From Pseudoselenomonas ruminantium (GTDB lineage Bacteria > Bacillota > Negativicutes > Selenomonadales > Selenomonadaceae), in assembly GCA_902781305.1 (NCBI GenBank), contig CACZIV010000001.1, positions 44,247 to 108,246 on the forward strand: 64,000 nt of DNA, written 5' to 3'. The notes beneath the pieces were generated by a model, which saw only the letters and a list, made by a program, of their open reading frames with translations, ran no database searches and was not told the DNA's origin. How positions within the stretch are numbered: position 1 is the stretch's first letter; the number at the start of each line of letters is the position of its first letter. Position numbers and translations under genes: made by a program. Of this stretch, positions 25,131 to 33,454 are shown in pieces.

Positions 25131-26120
25131 ATGATGAAAAAAAGTCATCTATGGGAAAAATCAAGCTGTAGAATAGTAGCTGTAATTTGCTGTTTGCTGA
25201 TTATGCTGATGACAGCAGTACAGGCTGCTGAAAAGCAGGATGAAGTCGTTTGGCGGCTCGATGCCAGGCCTGGGGCAGTATTTCCCCGCAGTTTGCGCTT
25301 TATGACTGATGAATTTACGCAGTCATTGCCTTCGGCACCTAGTCGTCAGGGGCTGGATCATTTGCGCTGTTCTGCCAGTGCTGCGTTTTCCGGTTCAGGT
25401 CTTTCTATGATGCGGGATAAAATTCGTACAGTGGCAGGCAGCGATGCGGTTATCTATGTGGTGGATTTACGCAAGGAATCGCATGGCTTTGTTAACGGTG
25501 ACATTCCCGTAAGCCGTTACACGAAAAAGAATTTAGACAACTACCAGCTTAATTCTGCTGCTGTAATCAAAGCTGAGAAAAAGAAGTTACAGTCTCTCAT
25601 GGGAAAGGAAATGACGTTTGTTCCGCTGGGCAAAACGGATACAAAGCTATTTTCTGCCTATGAGTCTAAAGTAGAGCAGGTGGAAACTGAAGGAGAACTG
25701 GCTGCCCGGCTCGGCATGCGCTATAAACGCATACCTCTTACCGACCGGTCTGCACCTGCTGATGAAAATATTGATGATTTTGTGGCATTTTATAAGAGTC
25801 TGCCGTCAAATGCCTGGCTGCATTTTCATTGCCATGCCGGACATGGCCGCACGACAACCTTTGCGGTCTTCTATGATATTTTAAGCAATCCGGATGTGGC
25901 ATTAGAAGACATTGTGGCACGGCAATATGCTCTGGGAGGAGCGAATCTCTTTGCTCCGGCCAAAAAGAACAATTGGAAGGGCAGGGAAATGCGGAAACGC
26001 GCGCAGCAAATACGCAAATTTTATGCCTATGTACAGGCCAATCGCAAAACGCAATACACGCAAGCGTTTTCCCAATGGGTAAAGAAAAATGCACCTGTTG
26101 AGGATAAATGTATTCAATAA
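25131..26120 (+). CDS. Secreted PTP-like cysteine phytase (inositol polyphosphatase)
   Basis: The 329-residue protein has an N-terminal signal peptide (basic start, hydrophobic about 15-32, cleavage probably after VQAA). The active-site loop HCHAGHGRTT contains Cys234-x5-Arg240, the protein-tyrosine-phosphatase signature in the form typical of PTP-like phytases from Selenomonas and relatives. DARPGAVFPRSLRFM (about 44-58) and VVDLRKESHGFVNG (about 111-124) are also characteristic. It would remove phosphates stepwise from phytate outside the cytoplasm. AGGAGG precedes the ATG-ATG start. The gene is monocistronic between terminators. One catalytic domain only; tandem-repeat forms exist in related species. 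Confidence 0.88.
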   Translation: MMKKSHLWEKSSCRIVAVICCLLIMLMTAVQAAEKQDEVVWRLDARPGAVFPRSLRFMTDEFTQSLPSAPSRQGLDHLRCSASAAFSGSGLSMMRDKIRTVAGSDAVIYVVDLRKESHGFVNGDIPVSRYTKKNLDNYQLNSAAVIKAEKKKLQSLMGKEMTFVPLGKTDTKLFSAYESKVEQVETEGELAARLGMRYKRIPLTDRSAPADENIDDFVAFYKSLPSNAWLHFHCHAGHGRTTTFAVFYDILSNPDVALEDIVARQYALGGANLFAPAKKNNWKGREMRKRAQQIRKFYAYVQANRKTQYTQAFSQWVKKNAPVEDKCIQ

Positions 26121-26136
26121 GATGATATTGTGAAAC

Positions 26137-26181
26137 AAAAAGCTTTGGAAAGTAAAAAAATCATTCCAAGGCTTTTTTTTT
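26137..26181 (+). terminator. Terminator after the phytase gene
   Basis: AGCTTTGGAA and TTCCAAGGCT form a 10-pair stem (one T-G) around an A-rich loop, followed by eight T. Confidence 0.85.
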
Positions 26182-26189
26182 GTTTACGC

Positions 26190-26212
26190 TTATGTTATAA
26201 TGAATGACATAA
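26190..26212 (+). promoter_or_regulatory. Inverted repeat over a -10 box upstream of yerC: candidate operator
   Basis: TTATGT (26190-26195) and ACATAA (26207-26212) are inverted repeats 11 bases apart and enclose TATAAT (26196-26201). The position over the -10 of the operon that starts with a TrpR-like regulator suggests autoregulation. The -35 region is T-rich and unclear. No binding data are implied. Confidence 0.45.
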
Positions 26213-26263
26213 TTTCACAAACTAAAGGATTAAAGATAAAAAGCATAAGAGGAGGAGAGGGAA

Positions 26264-26566
26264 TTGGTTAATCCAAAACTGCGGGATGAGCAGAATGATA
26301 TGTTGTTTCAAGCCATCCTGTCGCTGAAGTCGGTGGAGGAGTGCTATCAGTTCTTCGAGGATATCTGTACCATCAGTGAACTCAAGGCACTATCCCAGCG
26401 TTTGGCGGTGGCCCGCATGTTGCAGGGGGGGCATATCTACGATGATATCGTGGCCCGCACCGGCGCCAGCACGGCGACCATCAGCCGGGTAAAACGTTGT
26501 TTGAACTATGGTGCGGATGGTTATAAGATTGTTCTGGACAGGATACCTGCTGACAAGGCAGATTGA
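26264..26566 (+). CDS. yerC: TrpR-related regulator, YerC/YecD family
   Basis: The 100-residue protein begins at TTG 26264 behind GGAGGAGAGGG. It is an all-helical TrpR-superfamily protein: an N-terminal dimerisation part and a helix-turn-helix LSQRLAVARMLQGG-IYDDIVARTGAST-ATISRVKRCLNYG (about 43-85). YerC-type proteins have been proposed as histidine-biosynthesis repressors (HisR) in Firmicutes, which fits its place just upstream of hisZ. The ligand is presumably histidine; that is inference. It reads into hisZ with 28 bases between the genes. Confidence 0.82.
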   Translation: MVNPKLRDEQNDMLFQAILSLKSVEECYQFFEDICTISELKALSQRLAVARMLQGGHIYDDIVARTGASTATISRVKRCLNYGADGYKIVLDRIPADKAD

Positions 26567-26594
26567 TTGATGAATAATGAGGGGAGCAGTGTTC

Positions 26595-27779
26595 ATGGAA
26601 AAAGATAGAAGCTTGTTAAAGATTCCCTATGGAACCCGGGATTTTCTGCCGGCAGAAGCAGCTGGCAAGCGGGTGGTAGAAACACGCCTGGCTGAGCTAT
26701 TTGCCCAATGGGGGTATGAGGAAGTGGTCACACCCTCGATAGAATATCTGGACACATTGAGTTTGGGCGGTAATCGCGGCATTGGCAATCACTTGTTTAA
26801 GCTCTTTGACAAGGAAAATAAAACCGTGGCGCTGCGTCATGAAATGACGACTCCCATTGCCCGTTTGGTTAGTACCCGCCTGCAGGACAGCCCCTTGCCG
26901 TTGAAGCTTTCCTATATTAGCAGTGTATTCCGCTATGAACAGGCACAGGCAGGCCGTCAGTGTGAATTCTATCAGGCTGGTGTGGAACTTATGGGCCCGG
27001 GCAGTCCGGCTACGGATGCTGAGGTAGTAGCCTTGGCCGTATCAGGGCTTTTGCGTTCCGGGCTAACGGAATTTACGGTCTGCTTGGGACAGGTGGAATT
27101 CTTAAACGGTATTCTCAATCAGTACCGCCTGAGTGAGCAGGAACAGGCCGATTTGAAAGCGGCTATGGAACGCCGCAATCTGGTGGAATTAAATCAGCTG
27201 GTGGAACAGTTGCAGCTGCCGGAAAATGCCAAGCAGGTATTAAAGAAACTGCCGCTCTTGAATGGCGGAGAAGAACTTCTAAAGAGCGCATATGATATCG
27301 CCCTTAATGAACAGAGCCGCCGGGCGCTCGATAATCTGGCAGAAATTTATCGCCTGTTGAAAGCCTATAAGGTGGAACAGTATGTGCGCTTTGATTTGGG
27401 CATCATCCGTGATTTCAGCTATTATACCGGCATGGTCTTTGAGGTTTATGCGCCGGGACTGGGGTATCCGCTTTGCGGCGGCGGCCGTTATGACCATCTG
27501 CTCGCGGACTTTGGTACGGCCTGTCCGGCAACAGGCTTTGCGTTAGGCATTGAGCGTATTTTGCTCGCCATTGAGCGGCAGAAACTGCCCATGCACAGCC
27601 TGCCCAGAGATGTGTATGTGGGCTATGCTGCCGGTAAAGAAACAGAAGCGATCGAGAAGGCGGCGCAGGTGCGTGAGCAGGGAAAGTCCGTGGAACTGGC
27701 AGTCAATAGTCAGACGGAACCCGCCGCTAAGGAAAGCCAGCAGCAGAAAAATTATGCGGCTTTCGTGTATATATCATGA
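26595..27779 (+). CDS. hisZ: ATP phosphoribosyltransferase regulatory subunit
   Basis: A 394-residue HisRS-like protein without tRNA-synthetase function, needed with the short HisG to form the active first enzyme of histidine synthesis. The start ATG 26595 has GAGGGGAG eight bases upstream and gives MEKDRSLLKIPYGTRDFLP. Class II fold segments TPIARLVSTRL and LPLKLSYISSVFRYEQAQAGRQCEFYQAG (about 90-120) are visible. FDLGIIRDFSYYTGMVFEVY and GGGRYDHLLADFG lie about 270-310, and the full anticodon-binding domain is absent or reduced. Its presence next to a roughly 220-residue HisG supports HisZ rather than HisS. Confidence 0.9.
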   Translation: MEKDRSLLKIPYGTRDFLPAEAAGKRVVETRLAELFAQWGYEEVVTPSIEYLDTLSLGGNRGIGNHLFKLFDKENKTVALRHEMTTPIARLVSTRLQDSPLPLKLSYISSVFRYEQAQAGRQCEFYQAGVELMGPGSPATDAEVVALAVSGLLRSGLTEFTVCLGQVEFLNGILNQYRLSEQEQADLKAAMERRNLVELNQLVEQLQLPENAKQVLKKLPLLNGGEELLKSAYDIALNEQSRRALDNLAEIYRLLKAYKVEQYVRFDLGIIRDFSYYTGMVFEVYAPGLGYPLCGGGRYDHLLADFGTACPATGFALGIERILLAIERQKLPMHSLPRDVYVGYAAGKETEAIEKAAQVREQGKSVELAVNSQTEPAAKESQQQKNYAAFVYIS

Positions 27780-28288
27780 TTCAGCGTGTTAAACAATTTT
27801 GCCTAGCGGTGACCGCCCAAATTACGCCCGCGGACAGACAGTGGGTGGCAGAAAGCCTGCCGCCTGCCGCGCAAGAACTTTTTTATGCTATGCATCCGGC
27901 TGACCAGTACCATGCGTTAAATGCAGCCAAGACGGCTATGGAACTGTGGGAAAAACAGCAGGCAGGCGATAGAGCCTTACTATTGCGGGCGGCGCTTCTG
28001 CATGATATTGGCAAGAAGCGGGGAGATATGGACATCATGGGGAAGGTTTGGGCCGTTCTTCTGAAACATTATTTCCCTGCCAAGGCACAAGAGCTGGGCA
28101 AAGTTGATAATGGCTGGCTGAGTCATATTATGTATATAAGTTATCAGCATCCTGCAATCGGTGCGGCAAAACTGGAAAAAATCGGCATGACTGCTGAAGC
28201 GGCGATTATTCGCTGTCATCATCGGAAACTTGTGGAAAATGACCCGCCGGAACTGGCACTTTTGCAGGCGGCGGATGAACTGAACTGA
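27776..28288 (+). CDS. HD-domain phosphohydrolase-like protein within the his operon
   Basis: The 170-residue protein overlaps hisZ by four bases (ATGA). The metal-binding signature LLHDIGKKRGD (about 73-83) gives the H-D pair. A further His appears in SHIMYISYQHPAIGA (about 119-133) and CHHRKL (about 145-150). Small HD proteins hydrolyse nucleotides or phosphate esters; this one has no named function. Its coupling to hisZ and placement before hisG suggest co-expression with histidine synthesis, but a direct role is not shown. Confidence 0.75.
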   Translation: MIQRVKQFCLAVTAQITPADRQWVAESLPPAAQELFYAMHPADQYHALNAAKTAMELWEKQQAGDRALLLRAALLHDIGKKRGDMDIMGKVWAVLLKHYFPAKAQELGKVDNGWLSHIMYISYQHPAIGAAKLEKIGMTAEAAIIRCHHRKLVENDPPELALLQAADELN

Positions 28289-28290
28289 TA

Positions 28291-28320
28291 GTTGACAATT
28301 GACATTTGACATGTCAATTA
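28291..28320. repeat. TTGACA/TGTCAA-rich spacer between the HD gene and hisG
   Basis: The segment holds three TTGACA units and the inverted repeat TTGACATGTCAA (28306-28317). It lies in the 57-base gap before hisG and may be a small structured spacer; it also contains promoter -35-like hexamers, but no convincing -10 follows. Confidence 0.45.
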
Positions 28321-28345
28321 TTTGGATCGAATTGGAGGCCTGTGC

Positions 28346-29008
28346 ATGAAGTCTGAAATGGAATACCTTACCATAGCCCTGCCCAAGGGCAAACTCTTTG
28401 GCCTGTCGGCTAGGCTGCTGGAAAAAATCGGTTATACCGCCGAAGGCTTATCGGATAAATCTCGCAAGCTGATTATCAGCAATGAGGAGAAGAAAATCCG
28501 TTTTATCGTATCCAAGACCGCTGATGTGCCCACTTATGTGGAATATGGGGCGGCAGATATCGGTGTAATTGGCAAAGATGTGCTGCTTGAAACGGAAAAA
28601 GACGTCTATGAACTTCTCGACATGGGCTTTGGCAAATGCCATTTGATGATGGCCGTGCCCAAGGCAGAGAAGCGGGCTAAACTCATGGATTACAACCATA
28701 CCCGGGTGGCGACGAAATTCCCGCATATTGCCGAGAAATTCTTCCGTCAGCAGGGCATGCAGATGGAATATATCAAGCTCAATGGTTCTATTGAATTGGG
28801 GCCGATTGTGGGGCTTTCCGAAAGCATCGTCGATATTGTCGAAACGGGAACGACCTTGCGGGAAAATGATTTGGAGGAAATCGTCTCCATTCAGGAGGCT
28901 ACGGCAAGGTTGATTGCCAATCGGGTGAGCTTTAAGTTGAAGTTTGATCGGATTCATAGTCTGGTGGAAGATTTGCGGAAGGTCTTAGAAGCGGAGGCGG
29001 CACAATGA
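28346..29008 (+). CDS. hisG: ATP phosphoribosyltransferase, short form
   Basis: A 220-residue catalytic subunit joining ATP and PRPP in the first step of histidine synthesis. I choose ATG 28346 because TTGGAGG lies eight bases upstream and the family N-terminus LTIALPKGKLF follows directly. DIGVIGKDVLLE (about 71-82) and the PRPP loop IVDIVETGTTLRENDL (about 158-173) are intact. It lacks the C-terminal regulatory domain of long HisG, so it depends on HisZ. It overlaps hisD by four bases. Confidence 0.95.
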   Translation: MKSEMEYLTIALPKGKLFGLSARLLEKIGYTAEGLSDKSRKLIISNEEKKIRFIVSKTADVPTYVEYGAADIGVIGKDVLLETEKDVYELLDMGFGKCHLMMAVPKAEKRAKLMDYNHTRVATKFPHIAEKFFRQQGMQMEYIKLNGSIELGPIVGLSESIVDIVETGTTLRENDLEEIVSIQEATARLIANRVSFKLKFDRIHSLVEDLRKVLEAEAAQ

Positions 29009-30345
29009 AGATAGTCAAGGCAAGTGAATTAGGCGAAGCAGCCATCAATAAATTGTTACAGAAACCTGCTTTTGATGAGGTGGAACTGAGCCCGAAAATC
29101 CGGGAAGCCAATAAGGCAACCTTTGGCAAGGATATGACGGCAGCAGAACTCGTGGCACAGATTGTGCGCGATGTGCGCTTTGAGGGCGATAAGGCCGTTC
29201 TGCGCTACACCAAACTCATTGATAAAGTGGACTGTGCTATCGAGGATTTGCTGGTTACGGAGGAAGAATTTACCGCAGCAGAGGCGCAGGCTGACCCGCA
29301 GGTGGTTGAATCCTTGAAGAAAGCGGCGGAAAATGTGCGTCGTTACCATGAGGAACAGAAGCCCAATTCCTGGATGACTTATCGTGAACACGGTTCTCTT
29401 TTAGGGCAGTCCTTGATTCCGTTGGACCGGGTGGGCATCTATGTGCCCGGCGGCACGGCAGCTTATCCGTCCTCGGTTATTATGAACGCTATGCCTGCAG
29501 TTGTCGCTGGTGTGGGGGAAATCGTTATGATGGTGCCGCCGAAAAATGGCGCCATCAATCCCTATGTGCTGATTGCGGCCAGACTTGCAGGCGTGAAAAA
29601 AATCTACAAAATCGGTGGCGCGCAGGCGATAGCTGCGTTGGCCTTTGGCACAGAAACCATTCCGCGCGTAGATAAGATTACCGGCCCGGGCAATATCTTT
29701 GTGACCCTGGCGAAAAAAGAAGTCTATGGTCATGTGGATATCGATATGCTGGCGGGCCCCAGTGAAATTCTGATTGTGGCGGACGACAGCGCTGACCCTG
29801 TTTATACGGCAGCCGATATGCTGAGTCAGGCTGAACATGACCCGTTGGCTTCAAGTATCGTGATTACCGATAGTGAAAAGCTGGCTCGGCAGGTAGCTAT
29901 AGAAGCGGAAAATCAGCTGCAAAAACTTCCCCGGCAGGAAATTGCCCGCGCATCCATCGAGCGCAATGGCCTGATTGTCATTGCAGACGATATGATGCAA
30001 GCCCTAAGATTTGCTAATACTTCGGCGCCAGAGCATCTGGAACTTTTGACCCATGAACCCTTCCAGCTGCTGCCCTATGTACGCCATGCTGGTGCCGTGT
30101 TCTTAGGCGCATACTCGCCGGAACCGTTGGGCGATTATTTTGCGGGGCCGAACCATGTACTGCCTACCGGTGGCACTGCTCGTTACTACAGCGTGCTGAA
30201 CGTGGAAACCTTTATGAAGCGCACGAGCCTGATTTCCTATACGCAGCCTGCTTTGGAAGCAGTCAGCGAGGATATCATCCGTTTGGCAGAGACAGAAGGC
30301 CTGCAGGCCCATGCCAATGCCATTCGTTTAAGGAGGAAGAATTGA
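29005..30345 (+). CDS. hisD: Histidinol dehydrogenase
   Basis: A 446-residue zinc enzyme carrying out the last two NAD-dependent oxidations from histidinol to histidine. Family segments are VGIYVPGGTAAYPSSVIMNA (about 142-161), KIGGAQAIAALAFGTETIP, KITGPGNIFVTLAKKEVYG and DIDMLAGPSEILIVAD (about 246-261). SQAEHDPLASS follows (about 276-286), with conserved Gln/His metal ligands, and the late NHVLPTGGTARYYSVL motif is present (about 378-393). Coupled by overlap to hisG upstream and to hisC downstream. Confidence 0.96.
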   Translation: MKIVKASELGEAAINKLLQKPAFDEVELSPKIREANKATFGKDMTAAELVAQIVRDVRFEGDKAVLRYTKLIDKVDCAIEDLLVTEEEFTAAEAQADPQVVESLKKAAENVRRYHEEQKPNSWMTYREHGSLLGQSLIPLDRVGIYVPGGTAAYPSSVIMNAMPAVVAGVGEIVMMVPPKNGAINPYVLIAARLAGVKKIYKIGGAQAIAALAFGTETIPRVDKITGPGNIFVTLAKKEVYGHVDIDMLAGPSEILIVADDSADPVYTAADMLSQAEHDPLASSIVITDSEKLARQVAIEAENQLQKLPRQEIARASIERNGLIVIADDMMQALRFANTSAPEHLELLTHEPFQLLPYVRHAGAVFLGAYSPEPLGDYFAGPNHVLPTGGTARYYSVLNVETFMKRTSLISYTQPALEAVSEDIIRLAETEGLQAHANAIRLRRKN

Positions 30346-31415
30346 TGTTAAAATACCGTACCGGTTTGAAGGATATGCCGTCCTATGATGTGGTGGAGCG
30401 GGATTGGCAGATAAAGGTCAACGCCAATGAATGCAATATGAATCTGCCGCCGATGGTCGAGGACCGCGTGATGGGGCGTCTTTCGCGTGTGGCCTTTAAC
30501 CGTTATCCCAACGAGGAATACGATTATCTTTGTGAGCAGATTGCTGACAATCACAGGTTACAGAAGGAAAATGTTTTGCTCGGCAATGGTTCCAGTGAAA
30601 TCATTGAAAAACTCTTTTTCTGTTTTGGCGGCACCAAGGCAAAAAAAATCGTTTATCCTGTGCCCTCTTTTTCCATGTATGGCATCTATGCCAAAGCGGC
30701 ACAGGCGCAGGGAATCGCTGTCGATTTGAACGAAGATTATACGCTGGATAAGGAAAAGTTTGTTCAGACGGTCAATGAAGAAAAGGCTGGTTTAGCGGTT
30801 ATCTGTAATCCGAATAACCCCACGGGCACAGCTTATGCTCTGGCAGATATTGAATATATTGCCGCCAATATCCATAATAACTGCGCCTTGTTGATTGATG
30901 AAGCCTATATGGAATTTTACGGTCAGACGGCAGTGGGGCTGCTGGCAAAATACCCGAATCTGATTGTGGCACGGACATTCTCCAAAGCATATGGCCTGGC
31001 ATCTGCCCGCGTGGGGTATATGTTGGCCGCCAAGGAAATTGTCGAAATGATTGGCAAGTCCTATATGCCTTATCATATGAATGTATTGTCCTTGGTTACG
31101 GCCGATATTGTCTATCAGATGCGCCATGAATATGTGCCCCGCATTCAGATGATGATTGCCGAACGCAAGCGTATGACAACCCTTTTGGACAAACTGCCCG
31201 GCGTGACGGTTTATCCTTCGGAAACGAATTTTATTCTGATTAAATATGCCAAAGCAGAGGAATTAAACAAGTATCTGGAAGAAAAAGGCATTGGCCTGCG
31301 CAGCTTTGGCAAGGCGCCAAGACTGGAAAACTGCTTGCGCATTTCCATGGGCCTGCGCGAGGAAAACGATATTTGGTATAACGAAATGAAAGCCTTTGTG
31401 GAGGGACGGGCATGA
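30345..31415 (+). CDS. hisC: Histidinol-phosphate aminotransferase
   Basis: A 356-residue PLP aminotransferase of fold type I converting imidazole-acetol phosphate to histidinol phosphate. ATG 30345 follows AAGGAGG at eight bases; a TTG just before it is in frame but less likely. NGSSEIIEKLFFCFG (about 79-93) holds the PLP phosphate, CNPNNPTGTAY is at about 150-160, DEAYMEFYG near 185, and the Schiff-base lysine is in RTFSKAYGLASARVGY (about 210-225). The end overlaps hisB by four bases. Confidence 0.94.
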   Translation: MLKYRTGLKDMPSYDVVERDWQIKVNANECNMNLPPMVEDRVMGRLSRVAFNRYPNEEYDYLCEQIADNHRLQKENVLLGNGSSEIIEKLFFCFGGTKAKKIVYPVPSFSMYGIYAKAAQAQGIAVDLNEDYTLDKEKFVQTVNEEKAGLAVICNPNNPTGTAYALADIEYIAANIHNNCALLIDEAYMEFYGQTAVGLLAKYPNLIVARTFSKAYGLASARVGYMLAAKEIVEMIGKSYMPYHMNVLSLVTADIVYQMRHEYVPRIQMMIAERKRMTTLLDKLPGVTVYPSETNFILIKYAKAEELNKYLEEKGIGLRSFGKAPRLENCLRISMGLREENDIWYNEMKAFVEGRA

Positions 31416-31999
31416 ACAGAGTCGCTGCAGTAAACAGGGAAACGGCCGAAACGAAAATTGCCCTGCAGTTAAATCTTGACGGTACGGGCAAAAGCGTGAT
31501 TGATTCCGGTATTGGCTTTTTTGACCATATGTTAAATCTCATGGTGGTACATGGACAGCTGGATTTGGAACTGCGCTGTGATGGCGATTTGGAAGTGGAC
31601 GGTCATCATAGTGTGGAAGACATCGGCATAGCCTTAGGCGATGCTTTTAAGGAAGCTATTAGCGATAAAAAAGGGATTTGCCGTTATGGTACCTTTTATC
31701 TGCCGATGGATGAATCGTTGGCCTTTGTTACGCTTGATATCAGCGGGCGGCCATTTCTCGTCTATGATGGGGGTGAAATGTCTCCCATGGTAGGCGGTTT
31801 CGATACGGAACTCACCGAGGAATTTTTGCGGGCTTTTGCCATGCATGCGGGGATTACCCTCCATGTAAAAGTCCTTTATGGCACGAATACCCATCATAAG
31901 ATTGAAGCAATTTTCAAGGCTTTGGGTCATGCGCTGCGAATTGCGGTAAGCCAGGACCCGAAGGTTAAAGGTGTTCCGTCGACAAAAGGTATGCTTTAA
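31412..31999 (+). CDS. hisB: Imidazoleglycerol-phosphate dehydratase
   Basis: A 195-residue monofunctional IGP dehydratase. Manganese-site sequences GIGFFDHMLNLMVVHGQLDL (about 37-56), DGHHSVEDIGIALGDAF (about 67-83) and the repeat-related late motif GTNTHHKIEAIFKALGHALR (about 156-175) are all present. MDES and the E-x-x-H pairs are intact. It has no HisN-like phosphatase domain, so histidinol-phosphatase must be encoded elsewhere. Twelve bases separate it from hisH. Confidence 0.96.
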   Translation: MNRVAAVNRETAETKIALQLNLDGTGKSVIDSGIGFFDHMLNLMVVHGQLDLELRCDGDLEVDGHHSVEDIGIALGDAFKEAISDKKGICRYGTFYLPMDESLAFVTLDISGRPFLVYDGGEMSPMVGGFDTELTEEFLRAFAMHAGITLHVKVLYGTNTHHKIEAIFKALGHALRIAVSQDPKVKGVPSTKGML

Positions 32000-32011
32000 G
32001 GAGGGCGGCTG

Positions 32012-32635
32012 ATGATTGCGATAATTGACTATGGGGTAGGCAATTTATTCAGTGTGGAAAAAGCTTTTGCGGCTTTGGGTGCAGAGGCTAAGATTACCAA
32101 TAATCCCGCGGAAATAAAAGCGGCGGAAAAATTGGTGCTGCCTGGCGTGGGTGCTTTTGGCGACTGCATGAAGAATCTGGAAGACAGCGGACTCATCCCG
32201 CTGCTGAAAGCGGAAGTGGCAGCAGGCAAGCCCCTGCTCGGCATTTGCGTGGGCCTGCAGATCCTCTTTGATGGCAGTGAGGAATCGTCGGCAGCAAAAG
32301 GTTTGGGGCTTATTCCCGGACAGGTAAAAAGAATTCAGGCCGAAGGTTTGAAAGTGCCACATATGGGCTGGAATCGGCTGCATATTGCTGAACCGCGCCA
32401 GGCGCAGGACTTATTTGCGGGGCTGGAGCAGGATAAGGAATATGTGTATTTCGTGCATAGTTATTATGCAGTTCCTGCGGATAAAAATGTTATAACGGCC
32501 ACGACAAATTATGGCGGGGAAGTTACGGCAGCGGTGCAATGTGGTAACATCTTTGCGGCGCAGTTCCATCCGGAAAAATCTGGAGACGTTGGTTTGCATA
32601 TAATTGATAATTTCTGCAAAGGGAGGATTCTATGA
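32012..32635 (+). CDS. hisH: Imidazole glycerol phosphate synthase glutamine amidotransferase subunit
   Basis: A 207-residue class I glutaminase that feeds ammonia to HisF. The nucleophile is in LLGICVGLQILFDGSEE (about 75-91, Cys79), and the His/Glu pair is in AAQFHPEKSGDVG (about 184-196). IDYGVGNLFSVEKAFAALG is the typical N-terminus and MGWNRL (about 117-122) the synthase-contact motif. Its partner hisF is not found after hisA in this window. Confidence 0.95.
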   Translation: MIAIIDYGVGNLFSVEKAFAALGAEAKITNNPAEIKAAEKLVLPGVGAFGDCMKNLEDSGLIPLLKAEVAAGKPLLGICVGLQILFDGSEESSAAKGLGLIPGQVKRIQAEGLKVPHMGWNRLHIAEPRQAQDLFAGLEQDKEYVYFVHSYYAVPADKNVITATTNYGGEVTAAVQCGNIFAAQFHPEKSGDVGLHIIDNFCKGRIL

Positions 32636-33357
32636 TTATATTTCCGGCGATTGATATTCGGGGCGGTAAATGTGTTCGCTTGCTGAAAGGTGATTTTAAT
32701 CAAGAAACGGTATTTTCAGATAGTCCGGCGGATATGGCTCGTAAGTGGCAGGCGCAGGGAGCAGAGTATTTGCATCTTGTGGATTTAGATGGGGCACTGG
32801 CTGGTTCCTCACAGAATTTGAATGCTATTGAAGAAATATTGCAAGCTGTGGATATTCCTACCGAACTTGGCGGCGGTATTCGCAGTATGGAACAGATTGA
32901 TCAGTTGCTGGCGATGGGAATTACCCGCGTTATTCTCGGGTCAGTTGCTGTCAAAAATCCGGACTTGGTGCGCGAGGCTTGTGCAAAATACGGCGAACGT
33001 ATTGTCGTGGGCATTGATGCCAAAGATGGAATTGTGGCCGTGGAAGGCTGGGGAAAATCCGGTAATATCGGCGTTATTGAATTGGCGCAAAAGATGAAAG
33101 AGGCTGGAGTTAAGACCATTATCTATACGGATATTTCCCGCGATGGAACATTAAGTGGTGTAAATGTCGAAGCTACGGTTAAACTGGCACAGGAAAGCGG
33201 CGTGAAAATCGTTGCTTCCGGGGGCGTAAAATCTCTGGAAGATATAAAAGCATTAAAAAAACAGGAAGCTGTTGGCATTGAGGGCGTAATTGCCGGGAAA
33301 TCTATTTACATGGGAACGTTGGATTTAGCTGCTGCGATAAAAATTGCTAAAGAGTGA
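32632..33357 (+). CDS. hisA: ProFAR isomerase
   Basis: A 241-residue (beta-alpha)8 barrel isomerising 5'-ProFAR to PRFAR. FPAIDIRGGKCVRLLKGDF (N-terminal phosphate/catalytic Asp8), LGGGIRSMEQIDQLLAMG (about 80-97), YTDISRDGTLSGVN (about 165-178, catalytic Asp) and IVASGGVKSLEDIKALK (about 193-209) are intact. It overlaps hisH by four bases. It is the last his gene seen; hisF and hisIE do not follow. A weak A/T hairpin after its stop may end the transcript. Confidence 0.95.
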   Translation: MIIFPAIDIRGGKCVRLLKGDFNQETVFSDSPADMARKWQAQGAEYLHLVDLDGALAGSSQNLNAIEEILQAVDIPTELGGGIRSMEQIDQLLAMGITRVILGSVAVKNPDLVREACAKYGERIVVGIDAKDGIVAVEGWGKSGNIGVIELAQKMKEAGVKTIIYTDISRDGTLSGVNVEATVKLAQESGVKIVASGGVKSLEDIKALKKQEAVGIEGVIAGKSIYMGTLDLAAAIKIAKE

Positions 33358-33388
33358 AGATTTTTCGGAAAATTTTTCAAAAAAATAC

Positions 33389-33417
33389 TTGCCAAATACA
33401 TTTTTGTTGTCTAAAAT
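33389..33417 (+). promoter_or_regulatory. Strong candidate promoter of the 67-residue protein gene
   Basis: TTGCCA (33389-33394), exactly 17 bases, TAAAAT (33412-33417), within AT-rich DNA; the start codon is 38 bases downstream with AGAGGAG before it. Confidence 0.65.
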
Positions 33418-33454
33418 AGAAATATAAAATTTTCGTATAGAGGAGAAATGAAAA

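Noticed and set aside
33358-33385. Terminator after hisA
   Set aside because: ATTTT/AAAAT around TCGG followed by T is present, but the stem is short and pure A/T, so I do not call it as a feature.
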